Source: Phycomyces blakesleeanus NRRL 1555(-) (lineage: Eukaryota; Mucoromycota; Mucoromycetes; Mucorales; Phycomycetaceae). From it: DNA of 64,000 bases. Within the stretch, counting starts at the first letter, position 1. Every line of letters starts with the position of its first letter. The stretch covers positions 186,001-250,000 of the forward strand of contig NW_017265188.1 of NCBI RefSeq assembly GCF_001638985.1. The letters are read 5' to 3'. The position numbers and the translations under genes were made by a program. Below are positions 44,154-56,560 of this stretch, one piece after another. The notes under the pieces are model-generated. The model did not search any database. It saw nothing but the letters and a program-made list of their open reading frames with translations, and was not told where the DNA came from.

Positions 44154-45464
44154 TTATTCATTGTCAATTGCCCAACGAGGCAATGACTGGGACAGGGTGG
44201 CAGGAACAGAGCAAGGCAACAATGTTGCTGGATATCTGTTCATTCTTGGCTTTGTTCCCATGCCTGCATTTGACACGTAATGGGTACAATCAATGTCGTC
44301 AACCATTGTCAACAATCTGTTGAACTGTATTTATTTTTATTAGTTCTTTATTTTTCTTGTTATAAAACTTATTTATTTATTCTAAATATTATTTACCTCT
44401 TCACTTCTCCAAGTGGGGCAAGCCACATGCAAACACTGTCGTGGAAGATTGTCCACAATCTCAATATCCGACTCACCATCAGACATGGCATCCTTCTGAA
44501 AGAGTTTGAGATAGGCCTTCTCAACAGGGTTTCCAGTCTTATATCCCATTGCAGCATCAATGGCTACTCAGTTGTCTATGTATGTTGACTTGCGTTGGAT
44601 AGACATCTGGTTATATAGATTGTAGCTTGAGAAAATAGTAATATATCAATTAATTTTTTATATAGTATATACAAACCTGAAGAGTACGACTGTTTGCTCT
44701 CCTCTTGCTGTTTTTCTTGGCCTTCTGCTCAGGAGACTCGTGAAAAGTACAATGACTGTGCTTGTACCTGTTCTTTATTTTATCACTTATCACCCGTGGG
44801 TGAGTACCAGCTAGACGAGTCTGGGCGCTAATGTAGCTCTTCAAGTAGTTGATAACAGCTACGTTATTGCGGTGGTTAATCTTCTCGTTCAAGTTCCACT
44901 TCTTCTTACTCTCGTTCTCAGCAACAAGAGCAGGGTCATCAGACTCGAACTTCCAGTCCCACAACTTTTCCGCGAAGATTTCCTAAATACAGGTTGTTTA
45001 ATAAGTTGTTGATACTAACATATATTAATATTAATTACTGAGATAATGACAGAAACCTCAGCATCACTGAGGGAGGTCTGGGGGACATAGGATGGCATCA
45101 GAGATAGTCCTAGACTAGCCATACGAGTCTGATCGTTGGCATAGGCAGTTGCAAAGTCTGCAAATGCCGTATGTGTCTTTCCAGACGTGTCAACAACAAC
45201 ACCCATCCTGTTTTTAAAGGCTGCCATGTTGCTATTGACAGCAGCAATGTCATCCTTGACACCGTTGATATTGTTGTTTACTTTGTTAAACATTTCAACA
45301 ATTTCCGCATATTGCTGATCTTGGATAGTTGCGGATGAGAAACTGGGGGCAATTTCTCGAGGTCCAACACGGCCAACCAAAACACGGTTTGCAGAGATAG
45401 ATATACTTGCAGATGCTTTTCCTTTTCCTTTACGGTCTGTTTTTCTGCTGCTATTGGAAGGCAT
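44154..45464 (-). pseudogene. CACTA lineage B accessory protein ORF2 (B2 copy)
   Basis: Exon 1 (45464 to about 45048) is open, unlike that of B1: MPSNSSRKTDRKGKGKASAS, GRVGPREIAPSFSSATIQDQ, FNKVNNNINGVKDDIAAVNS. Exon 2 encodes LWDWKFESDDPALVAENESK and a basic QKAKKNSKRRANSRTLQ. Exon 3 has DN-stop-VAID where B1 has DNWVAID (TGG to TGA), then DAMSDGESD...PTWRSEE. Exon 4 ends SLPRWAIDNE. One nonsense change is the only damage I see. Confidence 0.78.
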
Positions 45465-45689
45465 TTTTTCTTTATTGTATTTTTATTAAAGTTTTATACA
45501 CTAATAAATTATTAAAATAAAATAAATGTATGGGTTGAAATATATTTATTTTTGTTTAATCAAAGATTTACATACAAAATAAGTTAATATAAAGTAGATT
45601 TATGAAATAGCTGAGAAAAGAAAGGGATTATATATTATTTTCTATAAAATCCTTTATAACCTTGAACAACTTCTTTAATATTCAACATA

Positions 45690-46500
45690 GAACTTAGTGT
45701 TACAATATAATTTTGGACTATTCATTTTATTACTATTGTATTTTACTAGAGTCAATTCTCATCTAAACTGCCTTCTGTTTGAAAGCCCACTTTTTTTTCT
45801 TCTTTCTCTTTATTTTTTTCTTATTTCTTTTTTTCCTGTTTCTTTTCCGCTTTATTTACTTTTATTCTGATTGATGTATTTGAGTTCACACCCTGGTAAG
45901 CAATTTGTTTTTATTATTCTACTGTTATATTTATTCTTAATGTTTTTTCTTTTATTATTATTGTGGTTGCTGATAGTATTACAAGTCTTTGCCGTGTTGA
46001 TTAATAGACAAGAACAAAAAGATAAAACGCGGTTATTGTGTATGTGCTTCTTTATTAATTATTTTCTTTTTCTCTTCTCAGCTCATCATAAAGACATACT
46101 AATAGCAGAAATTTATCTGGTAAGTCTGAATAATGTATTTATTTATTTTATTCTTATATCTAATTTTGTTTATTTTCTATCTCTGTTAGTACTGCCAACA
46201 TTTCTATGTACCTGATTGAATGGCTTGTCTTTGAAAACCGGTTTTCTTTGGTAAGTAATAAAGCCAAACTTTATTCCATGATCTTTACTAATGCGTTTTA
46301 TTAAACCTTTCAGAACAACAGTCAATGTGCACTATGCCTGGTTCTGACAAAAGTACTGGTAAGTAACCATATTATTTAAATTAAAGAAAAATAAATGTTT
46401 ATATAATCTAATATAATTGAATAATTTTTTAGCCTTCTCTTACTAGTGAAATACCATAAACACGCGTTTCTTTTTAGGATTCTATCGTATTGGAAGTATT
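45690..46500 (+). other. Third spliced transcript unit of B2 (putative)
   Basis: Same exon-intron layout as B1 22790-23600, with MYLSSHPVLQVFAVLINRQE as the start of the short frame. The donor after the second exon reads AAAAAGATAAAAC instead of AAAAGGTAAAAC, so GT has become AT, suggesting decay. Confidence 0.4.
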
Positions 46501-47169
46501 TATATATTATAATATATGAAAGGGTTTGTTATTATATTAATTATGTAGTAGCTTATATATTAGATTAGACTATATATTGTCAAGCCGTACATATTATAAG
46601 CAAGAAGCTTTTTTTTTAAATAGAAACAATTTTTCCAAAACAATCCCTATAAAAATATTTGAAATGAAGTGCAAGAAGTATTGCAGTAGTATGGCATATA
46701 TGAATCCTATAGTTTAGCCATGCATAATTGTCTAATAAAAGTGTTTAGATTCGGAAGACAGTATACATAAATCCTGTTTCTTCTGTTAAATGATCCAATA
46801 GAATATTATTATTTCAGTAGACAGTTTTCTCTGTAAAGTAATCCAATAGAATTCTACTATTTCAGTAGACAGTTTTCTATCAAAAATAGATTTTTTACTG
46901 GAATCTCTGTTTCAAATCAAGTTTAATTTAATGTAACATCCAAAAAAAAAGATGCCATAATTTGATTATTCTCTCTGCGATTAAATAGTTTAAAAGAACC
47001 TTACATCTCTATATGGATCATTATAAGTTCAGAAGTTATATGGACAACTCACAGGTAACATAACATATTGCGAACGGAATCTATAAATGCCAAATTCTAG
47101 AATTTAATTATTCTGTCACTCAGAATTTCCCATACTATCGCATATGTATAGAAATCTAATTCCCCAGTG

Positions 47170-47512
47170 ATAGTTAATTAGCCCCTTTTTATCAACATTA
47201 AAGTAAATGTGATAATACTCAAGTTTATATCATACTTATTATCATTATCAACTAAAACGCGTTTTGATTGATGCTGTCATCAAAGATAAAAATAATTTTA
47301 ACTGTCATTACTATTATTTACCAAGAGGCATTTTTGATTGAAACCATACATTTTTGAAAAAGGTGTGCTTTAACTCACATTGGCACTTTCAATTAACATC
47401 CCTTTCGATCAGTAGTGCTTATCTTGATGATGTCAGTAAAAGAGTATCAAACTATAGCCCTCATTATCTATATCTATTTCTTTAAGTTTTATACATAAAC
47501 AAGAAAACAATG
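47170..47512 (-). repeat. Dispersed repeat R, copy 2
   Basis: Inverted relative to 883-1225. It begins exactly at the right end of B2, which indicates that B2's ancestor inserted into this repeat. Confidence 0.75.
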
Positions 47513-48101
47513 TTATTAGCTAAATATATATTCACTATCTCAAAAATACTATTAGTACAACACAGATAATATAAATATGTCTTTTCTACCAATGTGTTTA
47601 GACAGTACTACTTTTTTTTAACTGTTAATTATTAGAAGGCTGTTTTTCTTTACCTTTGGTATTAGAGAGTAATTGATAATTTATTTAAAAAAAAACATAA
47701 ATTATTTGGTCGTTAATTATCCTAAATATACATATACCTCTTTATAAAGCCCAAAGAATATCTAATTGCTCACAAGTAAAGAGTATGTGTCTGTTTCACC
47801 AGTGCTCTTTTAATGGTACCCCCTTGTTAACCAAGAAGTATTTTAACTTGCATCATAATTATTAATGAAGAAGAATCTTTCCAATCATGTGAATTATTTA
47901 CTGACAGGTGTTTCACCTAGCATTGACATTACTGTAATCATTGCTATATCATCACTATGAGAGAGAAAAAGGAAAAGAGCCGCAAGCATTTTGGTTAAAA
48001 AATAAAGAGTATATAAAAATGTCTTTTACATTTAATGAATAGCACCAAAATTCTCTTTGCAGTTTTATTTTATATATTACATACGTACCAACCCAACTAA
48101 T
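47513..48101. other. 5' flank of A2
   Basis: No gene is seen. The segment just before the A2 start (TTTGCAGTTTTATTTTATATA) matches the A1 upstream flank, but the divergent coiled-coil gene found at A1 and A3 is not recognisable here. Confidence 0.45.
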
Positions 48102-50109
48102 ATGTCTTCTTCCAACGCCAGCCAGCAGAGAGATAGAATATCTACACAGCAATACCAATGTGATCAATGTGTCTTGTTTTTTAATAACTACCAGAAGCTG
48201 CAAGACCACAAGAGAATTCACAGAGGAAATTCAGCAACAATGACTGAAATTGACCAGTCTATTCTAGATGATGTTGACATGTACCATGACGAAAATGATA
48301 CTAGTAATGAAAATGAATCTGTTAGCAATTCAGGTAATGAAAAGAGCTGTAATTGTATTATTTATTTTCCAATTACTAAATAATGTGTTACAGAATATAC
48401 TATAGAGTCTATGAAGCTTGATAATACTATTTCATATAAGTGCGCATGTAATTTTGAGAACAGTGAGGGTGAAGCTCACATTTACGACAGCAGTGAATCA
48501 GTACAAATACTTTTACTAAGGCCGAGTTGATGAGTATTTATCTGTCTCAATTGATGCTACAGCATAGAATTGCTAGAGCAGCATATAGAGACATTGTTCA
48601 ATTTATAAACTGTCATCCAAGACCATGACGATATAATGATGGGTAAAATATTATATTTTCTGTTACCTTGTACTTTAATTCCAGATCACTAACATATAGT
48701 GATATCATTTTTTTAGAACCTGGGGCTAAGATCAGTCATGGCAAAACTGTTGATGCTTTGCTCAAGTCAAAGTCAAGTATCAAGGGCCATGAGTATGATG
48801 CCTGCTCTAGTGGTTGTCGATTGTATGGCATTAATGACGACCAAGAATCTTGTGTTGACTGTGGCAAACCGCGATACAAGACTGATCCTGATCAAAGTCA
48901 GACACCAGCCACCAGTATGAAACTTATGTCAGTTGGGGATATGCTTTCTCAAATGTTGGCAGATCCAGCCACAAGAGAACTCCTCTGTTACAGAGCAAAC
49001 CAGGAATCTGTAGCTGGTCAGCTAACCGACATTTTTGATAGTGACAATTACAAGCAGTTGGTGCAGCAGGGCCTGTTCTCCAATCCCAATGATATTGCCA
49101 TTAGGCTTTATACCGATGGGTTTGTCAATCAAAAGAAAGGCAAAAACTCATATACCATCATCTATTGCATAATATCTAACCTAGACCCATCCATCAGATA
49201 ATTAATTAATTTATTACTATTTATTATTATTATTATATTTTTTTTTAAAAAAAGTTACTAATAAAATACTTAGATATACCAACAAATACCTTTTGCAACT
49301 GGCAATCTTGCCTGGCCCCAAAAAGCCAACTCATTTGGACTCCTTTCTTATATCCATCATTAATGAATTGTGAGATCTTGAGGCACATGGCTTGGTTGTC
49401 AAGCACAATGGAGTGGAGCTTTGCAGATCCAAGGTCTATCTGCTGCTTGCTTCTGACGATATTCCAGCTGTAGCTGATATGGCCCACATTGGTTCCCATA
49501 CAAGCTTATTTGTTTGCCGTTTTTGTGAGACCAAAGGCAAATGCCCTACTAACAGATGGCATGGCATGTACTTTGATGACATTTCCGCCCGGTTAAGACC
49601 TTTGGAAGACTTCAAAGTAGGCAACCCTGTAAGTATACAAATGTTCAATTAGCCATCTTTTTTTCATACTAAATAACTGCTTGTAATAGTCGAAGAACAT
49701 ATACCAGCCGAGCATATATACCCACCTCATTTCAAGGCAGTTTTGACAACGTATTTGCCAAGATCGATGGTACTCGGCAGTTGACTGGCTTGACTTTCTC
49801 TTATATCTTGTTCCCACTTTGGTCGTGTCTTATTTACCAAATAGGGCTGTCAAAACAGCTCTATTATCTCTTGTGAAAGGCTGTGCGCTTGCTTTGCAAT
49901 GGACATTGACATCAGAATTGCTTGATGAGATAGAGTCATAAGTTATTATATGTCTCATATATTATCATTACAAATAGCTGATTGTTACCATTTTTTAAAT
50001 ATTAATAATAGATACTTCAAGCACTGGCACTCGTTTTTATACCAACAAGTCCAGAATAATATCCTGTCTTGTAGTGTTTTCCGACCAGTGCAACATTACC
50101 TGATCCATA
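48102..50109 (+). pseudogene. Lineage A tnp2 (A2), 5' part
   Basis: Exon 1 (MSSSNASQQRDRISTQQYQC) carries an intact C2H2 finger CDQC...HKRIH. Exon 2 (SYKCACNFENSEGEAHIYD) contains a frameshift after DSSES. The Tnp2 region follows: EPGAKISHGKTVDALL, CRLYGINDDQESCVDCGKPR, AIRLYTDGFVNQKKGKNSYT, LAILPGPKKPTHLDSF, LLASDDIPAVADMAHIGSHT, CRFCETKGK. A TGA interrupts NEL-stop-DLEAHG. About 240 bp present in A1 (the DELHLVARGIGK region) are missing after YQPS. The C-terminal part resumes after the nested B3. Related to but clearly different from lineage B transposases. Confidence 0.78.
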
Positions 50110-50691
50110 CACTGGAAAAATAGGGTAATTTCATCTATGGCGTAGGGTACTATTATTTGTGGAGTGGTAGCTTAAATTTCCATCACTTTTGTCTTTTTTA
50201 TTTTCGACGGCGATGATAATGCTCGGTCTGTTTTATTGGATAAAAAAACGAGTTTACTCTTTTTTGTAAAAAATGTCTGCGAGATTTCTTTTTGGGACTT
50301 GTAGCCATGTCGCAGAGTCAATAGTTGTAGGAAACTTAAACCAAATGATATCTTTTGAGTGAGATAATAAAGCTTTTTATTGTTGTAATATTTATTTATA
50401 AGTATGATGAGGTTAATGGTCGTGATATTACTACAAATATTTTTGTTGTATATGCTCTACAGCTAATAAAATGTACATGACGACATGTTTTAACAAAAGT
50501 GTGTATTATTGTATTTTAGAATGAGGCAATCAATTACTGTTTAGAGAACTGCCCATTTTAACAGCCGGAATAAACTATGTCATTTTGGAAGCTGGTGTAA
50601 TTTGGAAAGATATATATTAAATTGTGTTCCTGAACAATTTTCTATTCTTGTCAATTCTAAAAACTTAAAAAATAAAACATACGCACACAAT

Positions 50692-53600
50692 ATGTCAAAC
50701 AACAACAACAATTCAGAATGCAAGTGCTCTAAATGCTCTTCCAATAGCATGGGATTTGTTTTGGTGTCTACCCAAACACTCAGAAGACATGCACAACAGG
50801 ATATCGTGAGACAATATCAGTCAGGATCTTCTTGTAAGTTCAAATTTAAGAAAATTATTATTGAGACAATTTTAATTAAATATTTATTTTCATATAATAT
50901 AGCCTCAGTTATAGAAGTAATGTCGAATGACAATGACATGGAGATTGACTTTGAATACAATGTTGATGCCGAAGATCAAGTTGAAGGTATGCATAGTATT
51001 TTTATTAAAGTTTTATAATCATTTATAATATCTAATAATTTGATTCTTTTTTACCTAACAAAACAGCCGAAGACTTACCTCTTTTTGGCATTGATTCCTT
51101 GTTTGATTCTGAAAGCGAAGATGAGGGTGTCATTGAAGCAACCATTTTGGATATTTCTGACGATGAATCTGATGATGTTAGAGGTTAGTACAAAAAGCAC
51201 ATATAAATCAATAAAGTCAACAAGTATTGATTTTTTTTTCAAATAGAGCACTTTTCTTCATCCAATATGCCAGTCGATCCTACTCATGCTTTCATTGCTT
51301 CTTTTGCTGCCTTCTTCATATCCAAATATGTTGTCAATTCTGGTGGTGCTGTTCTGTTAAAGTTTCTTAACGAAGTATTGGCACACTTTGGACAGTCTTT
51401 CCGTCTTCCCCTCAGTATAAGCGGTGTCAACTCTATGACCGGTCTCAGCGACGTGACTCGAGGTGTCCAGCGGTTTGTTGCATGTGGCGATTGTAACAAA
51501 GTATACGAAGAGTCCGATGTTGTTCCAGAGTGCTGTAATTTCGAGAGACTCTCTGGTAGAGAATGTGGAAACGCTCTTTTCTTTGCAACATCAAGAGCCT
51601 TGACTATCCCCAAAAAGATCTACATGTATAACTCCATAATCAAAACATTGTCTATTCTTTTTTGCCGCCCTGGATTCGAAGACACCATCAACCATTGGAG
51701 AATCAGAGTGCAAGTTCCAGGCATGATGTTTGACATTTACGACGGTACGAAGTGGAACAGTCTGAAGGATAGCAATGGTTTACCGTTTGTGAATCATGAG
51801 CGCTCCATAATGCTTACCATGAACATCGATTGGTTTCAACCTTTCGATGGGGTCACTTACTCCTGTGGTGCGATATACCTTTGCATCAACAACTTGCCAA
51901 GATCGGAACGGTACAAGAAGGAGAATGTTGTTCTCGTTGGTCTCATGCCAGGGCCCAAGGAAGCAAAGACAAGTGAGATCAATCACTACCTCCGTCCCCT
52001 TGTCGCGGAACTCAACCAGTTGTATGGCGGTGTGGTGATGCCTACCGTACAGTGCCCATCTGGTGCTCTTGTCCGTGCTGCCCTTCTTCTTGTTGCCTGC
52101 GACATTCCTGCTGCCCGTAAGACTTGTGGGTTCACCTCTCATTCAAGCACATGTGCATGCAATAAGTGCAACCGACAGTTCCCTCGCCTTCCAGACTCCA
52201 ATGCTGTGGACTACTCTGGGTTCGTGTTTTCTGAGTGGGTGCCTCGCACTGATGCCGAAAACCGCCGTGATGCTGAGTTGTGGAGAATGGCCAGCAGTGA
52301 TGCACAGAGAAAGAGATTGGAGAGGGAAAATGGTGTCCGATGGTCAGAATTGCATGACCTGGTTTACTTTAACCTCGTGGAGTGCACTGTCATCGATCCG
52401 ATGCACAACCTGTACCTCGGAACAGCAAAGAGGATAATGGAGAAATGGAGATCTTCAGGTCTCATCACAGATGCACACTTGGCCGAAATGCAGTTGGATG
52501 CTGACAAGCTTGTACTGCCAGAGGACTACACGCCATTAGGGACAAAGATCGGGCGTGGCTTCCCATTCATGAAGGCCGACGAGTGGAAGTCTTGGTGCTT
52601 GGTGTACTCTCCTGTTCTCCTGCGTGGTCGTCTACCTGAAGCTCATCTCGGTAACTGGACAACGTTTGTCAATGCATGCCAGTACCTCTCAATGCCAAGC
52701 ATATCCATGGCTCACCTTGATGAAGCCCATCAATCTTTGGAGGCTTTCTGCAGAGAGTGCGAGAAGTTGTATAAAGCCCCATTCCTTTCGCCAAACATGC
52801 ATCTCCATCTTCATCTGCGAGAGACTGTACTGAACTTTGGCCCGGTTTATGGCTATTGGCTTTTTAGTTTCGAAAGATGCAATGGTATCTTGAAAAACTA
52901 TGCGACAAATAGAAAAGACGGGTTTGAGGGAACCTATATGAAGAAGTATCTTGAAGAAGCATACCAGGGAGATCTTATTCGCCAAACTTTGCCAATAATT
53001 CGACCTGAGCATTCGGCGATCATCCTTGAGCTCACTGCATCCACTGCCAATTCCATAGCCACTTCCACTTCCACTGCCACCTCAATCCAATTCGATATCA
53101 ATGCTTTTCTTGATTCTCCTGAGATCAACTTTGATATCGTCAAGGGAAACGAGCCTTTGCCCCCTTCCGCACTTCCTTTAGCTCTAAAGGGGGAGATTTC
53201 CATGGATGAATCCGAGTATGAGCATTTGTTGGAATACTATCGCGAGACATACGATGATCAAACTCTTGTTCATTATCGTCAGGCTGGTCATTCCGATAAT
53301 TTTGTTAACAATCGGATACAGAAGTTTGAATCAATCAATCTTCTTGGGCAAATCTACAAGAGCAAAACGAAGAATCAGCGTGGGTCGTTCATGCAAGCCT
53401 TGTTTGAGACAAGTGATGGTAGAAGTACCAAGCCATACGCGGGCCAAATTCAGTACCTCTTTGTCAATACTGCTGTAAACTCGTTTGCTGGTCATGCGAG
53501 CCAGCATGTATTTGCATATGTACGATGGTACAAGGAAGTTTTACTTCAGCCCAGAGCAGGAGAAGGAGTTGAGGTGAATGAGGTGGGGTTCGAAGATGAC

Positions 53601-53723
53601 AGCATGAACAGCATTCTCCCAGTGCATAGAATCTGCTATCCAGTCGCAGTAGGCGAGCACCTTGGTCTAGAAGGCGAAGTTCAGATGTGTGTAGTTCCTT
53701 TGCCACGAAAAATATATATTTAG
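50692..53723 (+). CDS. Tnp2-type CACTA transposase (B3), 939 aa
   Basis: Four exons in consistent phase: 50692-50833, 50903-50986, 51067-51183, 51247-53723. Exon 1 has the Cys/His motif (CKCSKCSSNSMGF...TLRRH); exons 2-3 are strongly acidic. Exon 4: HAFIASFAAFFISKYVV, CGDCNKVYEESDVVPECCNF...CGN, LTMNIDWFQPFD, VLVGLMPGPKEAKTSEIN, ACDIPAARKTCGFTSHSS, CNKCNRQFPRL, VIDPMHNLYLGTAKR (Asp 498), ADEWKSWCLVYSPVLL, HLHLHLRE, FGPVYGYWLFSFER, GNEPLPPSALPL, and a C-terminal AGQIQYLFVN...HVFAYVRWYKE. All motifs kept in B1 and B5 are present, including the catalytic-motif Asp. The expected role is cutting both CACTA ends and integrating with a 3-bp duplication. Confidence 0.92.
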
Positions 53724-53930
53724 ATTCAAATACAAAAATAAAACACGTATAAAAAAGAAATATTAATTAATACAGACTAATATATATAGCTGCACGTTTA
53801 TTTTTTATTATTTCTATAAATTTTTGTTTGTACTTGGCATGCTATACATGCATCTGTATACATCATGCTAATCCGTAAACATAAACAAGTAGAAAAAAGA
53901 CTCTAAAATAGTTGGCAAGAAAAAAATGAT

Positions 53931-55203
53931 TTATTTTGAAAAGCACCAATCTGGTAAAGTGACTGCCAAATTCTCGGGAATGCTCACTTCTTTCTCATAA
54001 GGGATGCGCTTTTTCAAGCTTTCTGAATTTTTCTTCAAACGGATAACAGTAAGTTCATCAATAGTACTAATAAACGTCTGGAGCTGGTTTAAAGAATAAA
54101 TAGTATTAATAAAGTATTATTATTTTCTTTAAAACATAAATAGATGTTTAACATTACCTCATCAGTTCTCCAGCTGGGACGATATGCCCGCACTTTGTTA
54201 TTTCCATCCGACTCGCCATCAGACATCACGTCAATAGAAAGAATATTTCCGCAATCATATCGATTCATGCCCTCATGAATAGCCTCTGTGTATGTCTGGT
54301 ACGTGATAATACGACGGTCAAGAAGCTACCAAAGAGTATTGTATTAAAACATTAAATCAATAGTAAATTAACTTTATTTTAAAACTTACGGTCTTCTTTC
54401 TGTTGCGTCTTCTTCCAGCTTTATTTCTAACCATAATCTTCTCTGCTGAGGTCCGGAAGACTCGCACTTGATTTTGGTAGTGATTCTTTATTATATTCAT
54501 AATGACACTCTTTGACACATTTGTGCAACATCTTTGAGGTCTCAGGTACTTGAAGAGAGCCAGTGCAAGTGTCTTGTTGTACTTGTCGCCATACGTGCCA
54601 GTCATTGACCATGCTGATCTATTATTATTCTCAGCAACTTTGAGCGGGTCTGTGCTAACAAAGTTCGGTTTCTTGATGTAACTATTGATAAGTTGCTATA
54701 AAAACAGTATTAGATATATTAATCAGTAATGTTATTATTATCAATTTACTTACAGAAATCAAGGGATGATGTTTCGCTCCAAGGACAAGATCATCATCCA
54801 TGGAAGAAGAAGAATCCGCTGGTACAGCAGAAGGCATCACGGAATTTTGGCTGGTCATTGCCTTTTTTATTTCAGCATTTTCAGTCATGAGCTGAAGGAC
54901 CGAGTTCTTCAAAAATTCATTTGTCTTGTTGGACAAATCCAGGCCATTCTTCAAATGAGTTATTGCGTCAGTCACTCCTTTTGCATTTTCTTGCAAGGAT
55001 TGCATCGACACATTGTTGGCTGCCAACAAGGTAAGGACGTGATCCATTGGGGTCACAGCGACTTGAACTTCAGGGGCTGTGTTAACTGCTACTTCTGGAG
55101 TTGGTGTATCAATTGGAGCAACAACACCTGCAATTGTGCTATTAAGAACAGCATTCATGCATAGGTTGGGTCGGCGGGGAGCAGTAGGAATACGCTTTGT
55201 CAT
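53931..55203 (-). CDS. CACTA lineage B accessory protein ORF2 (B3), 358 aa
   Basis: Four exons with GT..AG introns in phase 0: 54754-55203, 54390-54695, 54158-54325, 53931-54083. The N-terminus is basic (MTKRIPTAPRRPNLCMN), then Val/Pro/Thr-rich, then a helical stretch (NVSMQSLQENAKGVTDAITH). Exon 2 encodes YIKKPNFVSTDPLKVAENNN and a basic GRRRNRKKT. Exon 3 has DVMSDGESD...YRPSWRTDE. The C-terminus has NLAVTLPDWCFSK. Convergent with tnp2 (about 207 bp between stops). Intact, unlike the B1, B2, B4 and B5 copies. Function unknown; likely a DNA-binding or assembly partner of the transposase, as TnpA is in plant En/Spm (analogy only, no sequence match claimed). Confidence 0.85.
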
Positions 55204-55399
55204 TTTCTGTTAATAAAATAAATATTAATAATTTTCAACTAATATTGTACAATTCACTACACTTGTTATATCATATTTAAAATTCACATACTAGTAAAGA
55301 GGATAAGCGGTGCAGATTAACTCTCTACCTTTCATTTGATATTTAAGCACATCTCCCAACCGCTTGATCCACATTTAGACAACTTCTTTTCTAACTCAA

Positions 55400-56170
55400 T
55401 GAGGCACAAAGTAGTATTTCAAGATGACGGTGGTCATCTTCTTTTGGAGTATTACTTTTTACAGCCCGCATTTTGTCAGGGTCAAACTGGATTTTAAGAC
55501 AAGTCTTTTTTTTTTCCTTTTTTTTTCTTTTAACAACATTTATTATTGATATTTTCTTTGTTTCTCTTTTGCTTATGTTTTTACAATTTCACTTATAATT
55601 TTTTCTTTCTTTTATAGCTCAATACCAAATATGTGTCTCTTTGTTTGGCTATACTCTGTCTGATATATCAAGGTAAGATATCATTATCTTACAGATCTTT
55701 GTTACTCATCATATTGTTTGTCTAGCCATTGCTACTCATTTCCATTGAGTCTCATCATCTCTTAATCGAACATGATGGTAAGTTTTTTTCTTAAAAAAAA
55801 TTCAAATTATTCTTTTGTCTTCCTCATAGATATATATTTATTTTTATTATGATTTATTAGTTATGTCTAATATTATGCACGAAGACGTATAATCAGTAAT
55901 ATTTGGTAAGTTAACTACAATATATTTAATAAATACGCCTTTACTACGCACAATATTAATAATTATTCATTTTTAGAATGTATTTCTATTCAAAGACTAC
56001 TGGTATTGTCTTGATAATTCTGAAGAACATGTTTATATCAATTTTATGTCAAGTCTTCTCCGCCTTGTAAGTATTTATGAAGAAATTTCAATTTAAATCA
56101 TTTACTAATTCTTCTTTTCTATTAATCATTTTTTAATAGCATTCCCGCTATTAAAGTATGTATTCCATGT
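55400..56170 (+). other. Third spliced transcript unit of B3 (putative)
   Basis: A pyrimidine-rich leader (about 55500-55620) is followed by GTAAG...YAG pairs with donors near 55672, 55779, 55905 and 56067 and acceptors near 55725, 55830, 55978 and 56140. Layout as in B1. The exon containing AAGACTACTGGTATTGTC corresponds in position to the B1 exon TACTGCCAACATTTC. A stable product is not evident; a 10-codon frame starts at ATGTGTCTC. Confidence 0.35.
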
Positions 56171-56394
56171 CTACTCCCGGAAGGCTTTAAATTATATATA
56201 GCGAGCAAGAAGTATTAGCGATTATAATAGCTATAGTATCAAAACTGTCGCGAAATTAGGATTTTTATCTAGAAAAGATTTTCCTATCAAATAAAACAAA
56301 ATTGAACAAAAAATGTATAACCCAATGTTTTTCCAAAAAATAAATAAATAAAAGTAAAATAAATAAACAAACCAAAGAGGCTTGTTTATAAAAA

Positions 56395-56560
56395 TCTACC
56401 CATGCTTTGTTTCTCTTTTCCATTGTAAAAAAACCTAGTTTCATTGCTTTTGTGTGTATAAAAAACCTAGTTTCATCACTTTGAGCACGTATAAAAAACC
56501 AACTATCATCATTTCTTTATATTGTAAAAAACCTACAATCATCTCTTTGATAGTTTTTAA
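56395..56560. repeat. Right subterminal repeat array of B3
   Basis: Four to five copies of a unit close to TAAAAAACCTAGTTTCATCA (variants AAACCAACTATCATCA and AAACCTACAATCATCT) at about 35-45 bp spacing. They lie between the third unit and the right terminus, as expected for CACTA subterminal protein-binding repeats. The left end has looser matches (AAAAACGAGTTTACTC near 50250). Confidence 0.6.

Larger units (their letters stand above)
43865..47169 (+). mobile_element. CACTA element B2 (5'-truncated duplicate of B1)
   Basis: From AAGAGAATTAGAAGG to CCCCAGTG it parallels B1 20959-24263 almost base for base. It keeps the last 56 or so codons of tnp2 (to about 44031), ORF2, the third unit and the right terminus. 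The tnp2 core and the left end are absent. The right end abuts repeat R at 47170. Confidence 0.88.
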
